Source: Owenia fusiformis (Eukaryota; Annelida; Polychaeta; Sabellida; Oweniidae). Taken from it: a stretch of DNA of 60,000 nt. Of the stretch, positions 11,433 to 21,244 are shown piece by piece. The notes under the pieces were generated by a model. The model was not told the DNA's origin, did no database searches, and saw only the letters and a program-made list of their open reading frames with translations. Both the position numbers and the translations under genes were made by a program. Within the stretch, counting starts at the first letter, position 1. The number at the start of each line of letters is the position of its first letter. The stretch spans positions 39,337,936 through 39,397,935 of the forward strand of contig CAIIXF020000006.1 of NCBI GenBank assembly GCA_903813345.2, in the 5' to 3' direction.

Positions 11433-14400
11433 ATGTCAGTATCCGTAGCAGTTTTGATATCAACGATATTCATTCTTTACATTACCTTTGATCTAGCAGA
11501 GTCCGAAACTACATATATTGGAATATCACTTTCTAAACATCAATGTGAAGATAAGGTTTATATAAAATATCCAAACGCCGAGAGACTGGGAACTCCTCTG
11601 AGGGCATTTAAAGTAATGACTAAAACCAGATGCGAAACTAGCTGTTCAGTTATACGAGAAACGTGCAAATCATACAATCTACGGAACATCGAAGGGGAAA
11701 AACACATGAAAATGTGTGAGTTACTTGGGCCCCATTTGACGAGCGAATCGCCTACTGCAACAACTGAAAATGTTGATCACTACTGGAGAAAAGGTAACTT
11801 TTTAAACACACTTCATACTAACATACAAGTTACACATTTATGTTATTCATTTATAGATGTTACGGCAAAAGCGCCTCAATTTGCTCGCTTCGCTTCGCAT
11901 CAACCTTGTCATTTGAGACGCATCTGCGTTGAAAGATTCTTAATATCAAATACTGTTAATGAGAACAGTTCAAAACTTGACTTGAAATCAATATATTCAA
12001 AGAATTCTTGACCAATGGAGATTGATCTGTTAACTTTTGGATGCATCAACAGTTTATTAAGTAAATTACATCAGTGGTTTTTCAAGTATAACAAAAAGTT
12101 ATAAGAAGTTTTAAACAAGTATAGATCCTTACTCAGGATATATTTTTAGAAATTCAGATTAGCCTTAGACTTTTAATACATGCTTAAATTTCATATTGTT
12201 TAAATTCCAGCTTTCTGTAATACGAACGAAGACGAACAGTTAATATCGGGAGATGTTTACTATGTTAATGATGCAGAAATAACTGCATCGACAACTCATG
12301 GTTCATACCTCGACAGAACTAAAATTAGATTGGACACCCCGACTGGGTATGTATTATACGACGTAATTACTTTTATGCTGTTAAGGGGATTCATCATCAT
12401 GATCAGTTACTAAACCGATTTTGGGGTAACGTTAATAGGCCCGTAGCCAGGATTTGCCAAGGGGGGGGGCACTTTTTGAAAAATTCCAGGGGGGATCACC
12501 TTTGACAATTTTGGTCCAAATGTGGCCAATATCACTTAAAATGTGCTCAGAATGATGAAAAACTGCATGATTTTGAAATAATTTTTGGCCAGGGGGGGGG
12601 GGTTAATGTATGTACGGGCCTGGTTAATGTATTGTTTCTTTTTGTGTTCGAAGGGTTTTATGCACACTTTTATTGAATGTAATTGAATTTAATGCCCCGT
12701 GGAAATATTTCACTACATTGTCTAAAAGATGGATGTGACATTACGGCCTCAATTTGCTCGCTTCGCTAGGACAGGCGCCCGGGGACAGGCGTATCACTCT
12801 AAAAGGGTTTTGATGTCATTTTATCATGAGTTCTAATAAAGCATGGTAAGAATAGCATATGTATAAGGTTGTGACCCCCTACCCAAGTTCTGCAGTACAA
12901 TTGACGCCATATCGAGTTTTAAATTATCTTCTATTTTCATAGATTTTGACATTTTTTGTGGAAAAAGAAGAAGAAGCGGGCAAATTGAGGAGTTTTTGCT
13001 GAAACGTCATACCAATTTTTAAGACGGTGTTGTGAAATATTTTCACGGTAACATTTGATTAATTCAACATTAATAGATATACAGAACATTCAAGAACTCC
13101 AAAATCGGCTACGTTAGAGATGAATCCCCTTTAAATAATAATTATTCTGCGACACTACTGTTCCGCTGAAATATGAATTGTTCTGCTATTGAAAATCGAT
13201 ATTATACAAATATTTTAATATTTTTGAGGTGAATACCTGTGCATTTTTCACAATTAATACTCCACTAAGCCGCAAGGGCAAGTGGAATATAATTTTGTGA
13301 AAGTGTCACAGGTATTCACCGAAAATATTACTCACTGTAATATGCCTCACTCAAATCGATGGAATAACAAACTATAGATGTTTAATTAATCATAACAATG
13401 TACTCCCGGGTATATGTAAAATTAAAATTACACTTTACTAAGTCGAACTTCAATTGCATATCGCTTGTTATTTCTTAGTCACGTGGACCAATCAGAGAGT
13501 GAGGAATATGAAAGTGATAATAATCTCTAATATTCTATTTTATTATATACCCCATATGTATTCTAGATGCTATTTGGCTTATTCATGGTCACATGATATG
13601 AAATAGATGAACTCAATCCCTGGAAAGTCCTAAATCCCTGCTAACAGGGAAGATGAAATATACTAATCACCAGTTAGGTCATGTGACAAGTCATTAGTAC
13701 ATTTTATCTTCCCTGCTAGCTGTGATTTATAGGAGTTAAATGGCAAAATGCATTTGGATCCTTACAAGAACCTGTAAGCATTAAATGTTTAATGAAATTA
13801 AAATACTACTTGATTTTTTTGTTTACAGATTACATAAGGGGTATATAATAAAACAAATAGTGACTGCGACATTTTTGGGAAATAGGTGTAAAAATTTCCC
13901 CTCGGGAATATCCTGTCAACTGGCATGTTCCCCCGGCCTGCAGCCTCGGGAAGATGTCAGTGGATAGGATTGTCCCTTGGGAAAAATATTTTGCACTATG
14001 GCAGTCAATATATATTTGTATTATAATGTTAAAGTTGCTTGTCATTTTTCTGATGAAAACAGACCAGGGTCGTGGTGTGTTGGTACTAATGACGTGAATC
14101 AGTGGGTACAAGCAGATCTTGGCGAAGTTATGGTCGTGACAAAGGTGGTCACCCAAGGAAGATCAGACTACCCCCAATGGGTTAAATCATACAAATTCAT
14201 CTACGGTGAAACTGAGAACTATCTTGAAGAGTATGGAATGGTAATATAAAACATTTTATAAATCCAGAATTGGTCTTAGGTCCAAAATATATCGTTCTTT
14301 AATATATTTTGTAATCACCCTTTAAATAAAGAGTTTCTATATTCTAATAATTTGGAAAACTTCCGAGTCAGTGTATCTTCGATTTTTCACAAGGAACATT

Positions 14401-15959
14401 AGTTATGTCCAATTATAATAACTTACATGATAGATTCCACGCCTTAGATATATGTTGGAACAAATATATTGGCATAGTTGCCTATATAGAGAGAAATTCA
14501 ACAGAAAAAAACAACTGACAGAAGTTTTTAAATTCATTTTTGAATTTCCGACCGTGTATATATTTTTTTTAAATGATAAGAATCCGGCTCAGCATATATG
14601 CTGAGTACAGCTGCAACTGCAATACAGGTGTACATTTTTGAATTTTCATTTTCTGATTTTTGGTCACTCATGACACCCCCAGTGTCAATTTAAGCCTCTA
14701 ACTTCACAAGAAAACTAACGTTCCGGATGGTGTCATATTGTTAGGAAATGATTTATCTTTAAAATGATATATAAAACATAGCATGGTTTGAGATATACCA
14801 TATGAATCATTCATCTTTAAATTTGGGTATTGTTTTTTGGCCCACCCTGTAGATTCTCTAATTAACTAGGGGAGAGCGGGGTAAGACGGAACGAGGGGTA
14901 AGACTGAACGATGGCTTTTTAAGGAAAACTATTTAGAAAATGGTCGCTGAAGTTTTTTGAAAACATATCACGTTATCTTTCTATTCTACTGCCAATTCCT
15001 CGTCGGCTGCAACTAATATCTTTAATAAGGGTAGATATATCATTTTTTATCCATTCTTATAGCATTTCATAAGGTTTTGATCGCCTGTAGAACCAAAAAC
15101 ATACGTGTAATACATAGAAAATTATATATTTCTGAAAAGAAATTTTAAAAACCTGTAATTTAAGAAAAAATTATAGCTTTTAGCTGTCTCATTTTGAAAG
15201 CAGACGACATTTTGTAGATTCCGTCTTACCCCACTTTCACTTTTAAGTGATTAAGTGAACTGATGTCAATGTCATTTCAAGTTCAAAGGTCAGTATCTAG
15301 GTTTTTACTTTTTAATACCTAGGGGGCTGATGTGACGTGACCAGAAGTCAAGGTCAAGGTTTATGAGTCAAGGTCATCTCAGGGTCATCTCAAGGTCAAA
15401 GGTCAATATTTAGGTTTTAGCGTTTCAAGGACCTTGGAGGCTGCTGTGACCCTTGGCGACACATGATTAGGTGACCTGAGGTCAATTTCATTCCACTTTT
15501 GGTAACTTTTCATGTGTTAATGCAAAGAGAAGACGTTTCCCACTTAGTGTTGACCTGTGTATGCGCATAGTCGACAGGTAAATCAGGTAAAGCATTTTAT
15601 TTAGATATCCTTCAGATAAAATCAACCGTTCCGTCTTACCCCACCTGTTCTGTCTTACCCCACGCCTGGTAAAGTTGCCCTTGTTGACACCGTAGACGGT
15701 TTTGATGATGTGACTATGGCAGTTTTGACCTACCATGATGCGAAGTCTAAAAGATGTTGTCGCAAAATAAATTTCATAAAAGCATTCCATTTTATTTGTA
15801 CATTATTTATCTTAGGTTCTCCAAGGAAATGTGGACAGTAACACAAAAGTTACAAACACGATCGAGCCCGCTGTCTTTGCCAGATTCGTACGCATCAATC
15901 CTCTAAATTGGCAAAACCATATGTGCATGCGGTTTGATGTAATTGGATGTCCCTCCTAA
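11433..15959 (+). CDS. Secreted PAN/apple plus F5/8 type C domain protein, four exons
   Basis: Exons 11433-11793, 12211-12346, 14063-14240 and 15816-15959 join with phases 1, 2 and 0 through GT-AG sites to give 272 residues. Residues 1 to about 24 are a signal peptide. About 35-119 is a Cys-rich PAN/apple-like domain ending Asp-His-Tyr-Trp-Arg-Lys. About 121-270 is a discoidin-type domain: Ile-Thr-Ala-Ser near its start, Trp-Val-Gln-Ala-Asp-Leu-Gly, Val-Thr-Gln-Gly-Arg, and a terminal Arg-Phe-Asp-Val-Ile-Gly-Cys. F5/8C domains bind glycans or phospholipids, and PAN domains bind protein or carbohydrate, so an extracellular lectin-like or adhesive role is likely. It ends two residues after the closing Cys, with no membrane anchor. 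Intron 2 contains two interspersed elements and intron 3 one. Binding target is not predictable. Confidence 0.82.
12437..12621. mobile_element. GGCCCGTAGCCAGG-family MITE, copy A
   Basis: Lies in intron 2 of the PAN/F5-8C gene. Begins GGCCCGTAGCCAGGATTTGC, contains the family core (AAAAACTGCATGATTTTGAA), and ends in a G-run followed by a decayed ACGGGCCTG. Confidence 0.75.
13230..13322. repeat. Foldback repeat
   Basis: GGTGAATACCTGTG near 13230 pairs with CACAGGTATTCACC near 13307, and TTTTTCACAA pairs with TTGTGAAAGT further in. Lies in intron 2 of the PAN/F5-8C gene. Confidence 0.6.
13540..13851. mobile_element. MITE copy 2 (TTATTATATACCCCATATGT ends)
   Basis: Terminal inverted repeats TTATTATATACCCCATATGT (13540-13559) and its complement at 13832-13851, with one mismatch. 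It matches 10637-10960 in the same orientation and sits in intron 2 of the PAN/F5-8C gene. Confidence 0.75.
14871..15668. mobile_element. GGGGTAAGACGGAAC inverted-repeat element
   Basis: Left arm about 14875-14910 has two GGGGTAAGAC boxes; right arm about 15624-15666 has two inverted boxes (GTCTTACCCC). A further inverted box lies at 15219-15234. The inside carries a cluster of AAGGTCA motifs. It lies in intron 3 of the PAN/F5-8C gene, and no transposase frame is visible. Confidence 0.65.
15280..15476. promoter_or_regulatory. Cluster of AGGTCA half-sites with a perfect DR1
   Basis: Several AAGGTCA/AGGTCA motifs on the plus strand, including AGGTCAAAGGTCA at 15393-15405, the direct-repeat-1 consensus of HNF4/RXR-type nuclear receptors. 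It lies inside a repeat element, so it may be a by-product of the repeat rather than an enhancer. Confidence 0.3.
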
Positions 15960-16204
15960 TAAGGTAAGACTACCGTGGATTCTTTAAAATACGAGGAAGT
16001 TCAAAATTGCTCCGTATACCGCTTAACACTATCGCTAGCCAAACATTATTAGAACATCTTCCTTTCATTGAGAAGAAGGAGGTGCAGATTTTGAACACCT
16101 GCTGATGAGAATGTGTATGGAGAGTATAAAATCACCCAACTAGATTGTTTTGGTTATCTTTCTCCAACTGTTTTGGTATTCATATTCACATGTATGTTTT
16201 TGAA

Positions 16205-16446
16205 TTCTGCAGAATGAACGCTCGATTTCTTTCTGAACGAAACGATATCAGAAGGACGAATGCCATACACGGATACACAAACAGGGACTATTACAACTCC
16301 ATTACAAGCTATTGAGGCCATATACTTACAGAATAAACGCTCAACTTCCTTCTGAACTTAACGATAACTATCAGAAGGACGAATGTCATACAGGAATACA
16401 CAAACAGGGGCTATCACAGCTCCATTTCAAGCTATTGAGACCATAC
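16205..16446. repeat. Tandem duplication, unit about 120 bp
   Basis: Two adjacent copies, about 16209-16325 and 16326-16446, share AACGCTC, CAGAAGGACGAATG and CAAGCTATTGAG blocks with scattered mismatches. Confidence 0.7.
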
Positions 16447-16634
16447 TTCTAAACAAAACCCTTATCTCCGATCTTCATATACATTGCATCGACCTCAATT
16501 GTGAAATATATTTTTTCGCGGCCATTTTAATTTGGTGTTTGTGAAGCTATGTAAAATGTTATTAAAAATTAGTACTTTCTAATCTATTTCTGACTGTATT
16601 CACAAATAATGGACACTCATGGACATACAAACAT

Positions 16635-16925
16635 GAAATAATATAATGTAATATAATATAATATAATATAATATGATATAATATGATGTGATATGATGAT
16701 ATAACATCATCCCGTTAGGGATTTGAAATGGGTTGTATCAAATATATATAAAAGGATGATATCAATATTTTCCGAGGGAACGCAATATGATATAATATAA
16801 TATAATATGATATGATATGATATGATATAATATGATGTGATATGATGGTATTATATCATCCCACTAGGGATTTGATATGGGGTATATCACAATATATATC
16901 AATATTTTCCGAGGGAACGCAGTGA
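16635..16925. repeat. ATAAT microsatellite interleaved with a duplicated segment
   Basis: Runs of TATAA/ATATG pentamers (16640-16700 and 16788-16850) alternate with two copies of a segment containing TAGGGATTTGA and TTTTCCGAGGGAACGCA (about 16705-16785 and 16858-16921). Confidence 0.75.
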
Positions 16926-16931
16926 CCGAGT

Positions 16932-17384
16932 GACTATGATTTAACATGTAAGCCTTTTGAATGTCAACACAAATTAGCCTCTTATGATTTAACATGTAAG
17001 GCTTTTGAATGTCAGCACAAATTAGCCTCTTATGATTTAACATGTAAGCCCTTTGAATGTCAGCACAAATTAGACTCTTATGATTTAACATATAAGCCTT
17101 TTGAATGTCAGCACAAATTAGCCTCTTATGATTTAAGATGTAAGCCTCTTGAATGTCAGCACAAAATAGCCTCTTATGATTTAACATTTCAGCCTTTTGA
17201 ATGTCAGCACAAAATAGCCTCTAATAATCTAACATGTAAGCCTTTTGAATGTCAGCACAAAATAGCCTTTTATAATTTAACATGTAAGCCTTTTGAATGT
17301 CAGCACAAAATAGCCTTTTACAATTTAACATGTAAGCCTTTTGAATGTCAGCACAAATAGCCTTTTATGTAAGCCATGTGAATG
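16932..17384. repeat. 48-bp minisatellite, about 9 copies
   Basis: Unit core CCTTTTGAATGTCAGCACAA with AACATGTAAG. The last units abut the 3' end of the dapF-like gene: the TGA stop of that gene lies in sequence matching the CTGACATTCA of the unit. Because 48 is a multiple of three it leaves an open frame on the minus strand, which is not a gene. Confidence 0.85.
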
Positions 17385-18460
17385 TCAGATGAAATACTCT
17401 CCTTCAAACACCTTGACTGCTGGTCCTTTTAAATATATTTCCGAGTACAATTGTTCATGCGAAATCTTATTCCAGGTGACTGTCAATGTGCCTCCTTTAG
17501 TATGAACAACCCACGTTGTCGTTTTGATGATATCGGAGTTGGTTGCAAGCTTTCTTGTACCATTTGCTGTTTTTACAACACTGTCAACGTACGGGGATTG
17601 GTGGTTTAAACATTCAGAGCTACATAAATCAGCATCCATTTTATCAATGCAACCTTCTGGCGATCTTTCAATGTTGTCCACGTCTTCCAACTCAGGAGGC
17701 GAAATCCCCGAATTAGGTGCCAAGCCCACGTATGCAGCTACAATTGCTGACGCGACGGATCCTGTACCACAGGAGAACGTTTCATGTTCAACACCACATT
17801 CAAATGTTCTCACACAAAGCTCGTTGGGAAAATCACAACGATCTGAGACAAAGTTAACGTTGCTTCCATTGATATCTTTGTAATATGGGTGATTTCTAAT
17901 TAGCGAGCCATACTTCTCAACATCAAATGTATCAAGGTCTCTGACAAAGCATACGTGGTGTGGCGATCCTGTGTCAAGGAAATAATGTTCGATTTTATTT
18001 CCTGACCTTGTGCGTTGTGTTTGTTGTTGGATTCCATAAGCTCCTAGTGGTATGCATTCTTTGAAAATCTCCGCATGTGTAACAATACGTTCAACATTTT
18101 TCATTTTCAGTGTCACTTCGTTTGTGGTATCAATAGTGGCAAAGTGAGGGCCATCACACGCCATAAAATTACAATCATCATTTTGTAATACACCCAAGTG
18201 TTTTGCATACGCAACTGCACATCGTCCACCATTTCCACACATGGTACCTTCGCCACCATCTGCATCATAGTACACCATCTCAAAGTCACATGTTAAATAT
18301 GGCCTATTAGACCATCTGCCCCCACTCCCTTACGCCTGTCACATATAGCTGCTATTGTTCTCTTAGATAAATCGGGAGTGCTCTCAGCTAAGGCAACAGC
18401 TGATATTCTGTCCACCATTATGAAATCATTTCCAACTCCTTGGTATTTCACGAAGCGCAT
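17385..18460 (-). pseudogene. Diaminopimelate epimerase (DapF) gene, frameshifted, intronless
   Basis: DapF interconverts LL- and meso-diaminopimelate in bacterial lysine and cell-wall synthesis. The 5' part, read from ATG at 18460, gives 55 residues with the family start (Gly-Val-Gly-Asn-Asp-Phe) and Gly-Ala-Asp-Gly-Leu-Ile, then hits TAA at 18293-18295. The rest continues in another frame from about 18278 for 297 residues: Met-Cys-Gly-Asn-Gly-Gly-Arg-Cys with catalytic Cys14, and Ser-Cys-Gly-Thr-Gly with Cys170 (numbers in this part). One missing base near 18300 explains the break; no splice sites fit. The Glu-Arg-Gly before the second Cys is Glu-Cys-Gly, a CGT to TGT-type change removing a substrate-binding Arg. 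About 60 extra residues lie before the final Trp-Val-Val-His-Thr-Lys-Gly-Gly strand. Animals normally lack this pathway. It could be a relic or a gene with an assembly indel. Confidence 0.85.
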
Positions 18461-19470
18461 TTTTAACTAAACCTTGTGAACTGGGCAGGGCTTCAAACAT
18501 CAAGTGCAATTTACATTTAATTTAAATAGAAACATGAAAAACATGTTTTATGTCTCTTTTTTATGTTATCTTTGTCCGTTTTGAAATGACCTTACATTAC
18601 TTTGAATGCAGCTTTAAAATCAAAGTGTTGAATCCGAAGATAGCACAAAACAATCGGTAGAAACCACACAAACTTGCCATCGTCACACTAATCTAAGGAC
18701 AAGATTTAGTATGGCAAGTGTTTTTAGACGGTCACATCTTTCACCATGACCACTTTCTCAATTTAAATACGACGTTTCTTAACACAATATGTTATCACAG
18801 TAAATTCTCAAGGATAATAAAAAACATCTATCAAACAATTCAAAAAATGATGAATAGGGGCGTTTTGAAAAAATGTTGAACCTATTCACTCAAAAGAGGA
18901 TCTTATTTTCTGATTTTTAATTCATGAAAATATTATTGTACAGGGGGATTTGTGTTTTTTATGTTACTACCAAGAAACGGTGACAATCGGGGTTCCACAA
19001 TTGAGAATTTTCAGTTTATTTCTAGTAAGGTTATTGCTAGTTCAAGAACGAATGTGATGAGCTAGAATAGGTTAATCCTATTATCATGTAAACAGCAGGA
19101 TATTATCGTGTAAACAGTAGGACACGACCAGAATGCAATTAACTACAAATCATCATGATAACACTGTTGCTCATATTTATGGAATACCTTTCATACATTG
19201 TCCAATAGTTTGATTTCGCTTCTTCTTTCATTGCTCCTTATCTAGTTACTCTAAAGTAGTCCTTCGAAGAAGAATGCATACCAACGTGCAAATGTCAATG
19301 TTTTTGCTATAAATCAAGCAACAAGTCTACAGTTTACATGACCTGTAAAAGATATAATACGTAATGAATGAGTGATGTTATTGTCACAAAATTAATATCA
19401 TTTTTTGGTTTCAGAATGGCTTATCTTATTATCACGTAAACCATATCTCCCAACCTAAGACCAATAATTT
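18461..19470. other. Intergenic, no gene seen
   Basis: AT-rich, upstream of the dapF-like gene on its strand. No promoter motif or second gene is recognisable. Confidence 0.4.
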
Positions 19471-19475
19471 GAGTT

Positions 19476-20310
19476 GTTTTTGCGGTATTTTTCGACAAAA
19501 ATGCGGTAATTTTACAGTAGATTTTGAAGAAATTCAAGATCGGTAGTTTTTGCGGTAGATTTTCGAGAAAGGAAGTTTTTGAAAAATGCGGTGGTATTAC
19601 AGTAGATTTTGAAAAAATGTGGTAGTTTTGTGGTAGATTTTTAAAAACACTGTAGTTTTGCAGATGGTTTTGACAAATGCGGTAGTTGTTGCAGTATATT
19701 TTTAAAAATGCGGTAGTTTTTGCTGGTGTCTAAAAAATGCGAAAGTTTTTGCGGTCGATTAAAGAAACTGATTTTTCTAATACAGCATTCATGGAACTCT
19801 TTCATAAACAGACTAACAATTTGAACACTTCAGTGTTTTTATAACTAAAGTAGAACATGTGGTAGTTGAACACTGTGCTTTTGCATCACGATACTCCCCA
19901 GTGTGTTGACTGATTACACGCCAGCTTACTTAGTTACTTACTAAGTACACAATAACCACTGTCACAGACCTGCCGACACCTATTAATTTTCGAGTTGGTA
20001 ATGGGATATTACAAGGGCAATACGGGAAGACTTCACTCTTTCAGAATTTCTAAATAATAACGGTAGATTTTACGGTATTTTGAACAAGAATACTGTTAAT
20101 TTCAGCAGAAATACTGGAGAATTCCAAATATTTGCGGTATATTTTACGGCCGTTCTTATAGAAAAAAATCGAATCAAAATAAAATATTTTACGGTAGATT
20201 TGGATAGAATTACGGAAGATTTTTCTACGGTCGTTTTCACGGGGAAAAAATAGAAAATAACTACGATAGTTTGTCATTTTTACGGTAGAATCCCGTAAAA
20301 TACGACCTAG
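19476..20310. repeat. Degenerate GCGGTAG/TTTT short tandem repeats in two blocks
   Basis: Blocks at about 19476-19765 and 20055-20310 consist of loosely periodic GCGGTAGTTTT and ACGGTAGATTTT words. The intervening 290 bases are not repetitive. Confidence 0.6.
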
Positions 20311-21244
20311 GTTGACAAGTATGCGTAAACAGTATAACACTACCAACTTACGAAAGAATGTAATCATTAAGAATAAGAATTTTCGTTAATGAGACTTCTC
20401 GAGTATATAGCTTTATTATACTCGAATGAAAGGCAATTTAGACTAGATTGCAAATATTCATTATTTTCTGATTCGGGCCTTGGATAATTATATAATAGAG
20501 GATATATCTCAATTTCCATATGTCTCCATTTTATTATCTACAAATCGAGGGTGTCGAGATAGTGTTTCCTACATTTTGATTTAAACACTGATTCATGAAT
20601 ATCATCGGAGTTTCCAATTCCTAGTTTAGCTCAAAGTTGCAGAAAAATCCTATTTAAGAATATATATTTGTGGCTAGATCACATCTAACCTTCGACAACG
20701 TACAGTGACTTCGGCGCCCGGGCGATTGAGTATTTTGTTCAAAATTGAATACAAGATTGAGCAAAACACTCAATCGGCCGGGCGCCGGCCGATGGATTGG
20801 AGCAAATGTGACCCGGGCATTAGTAGCATTTCCATTTTATCTATTATTGAGTGTGGCTTGTTTTATATTACCGTATGTATGTATTGTTTTATGTTGTAAA
20901 TAAATATTTGATGTTGTAAACCATGTTGATTTAACCGATTGTTATCCTTGTAAATACCCTCTTTGCATTTGTTTTTTTGCTCAGCTATATTCTCAGTACC
21001 ATCAATACTCCATATAAAGGTCTCATTACATATTGTTTTAAACAACTGTTAAACATTCCATTTTACTAGTAATTAATTATCAAAGAACTGTATATATCTA
21101 CGTAGGTAATCTAAAATGATCTATATTATATGCATCACAAGCGGCTTAACTCCACATGTTGTTATTGACAATATTGTATATTATTTTGATGAGTAGCCAG
21201 ATTTAATCAATATCTCAAAGTATCCCGAAGTTAGCGCTTGCGAC
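20311..21244. other. Intergenic upstream of the somatomedin-B gene, with one GC-rich hairpin
   Basis: No gene seen. A hairpin element lies at 20712-20816. The rest is AT-rich without a clear promoter motif. Confidence 0.4.
20712..20816. repeat. GC-rich hairpin element, copy 1
   Basis: CGGCGCCCGGGCGATTGAGT and its complement around 20757-20788 form a hairpin, followed by GCAAATGTGACCCGGGCA. A related, more symmetric copy is at 48871-49011. Confidence 0.65.

Noticed and set aside
16864-17187. Minus-strand 107-codon ORF with 16-residue repeats
   Set aside because: It is the translation of the 48-bp minisatellite, open because 48 is divisible by three; no start context or conserved domain.
18285-18310. 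Short intron explaining the DapF frame change
   Set aside because: No GT-AG pair fits; a one-base deletion restores the family order directly.
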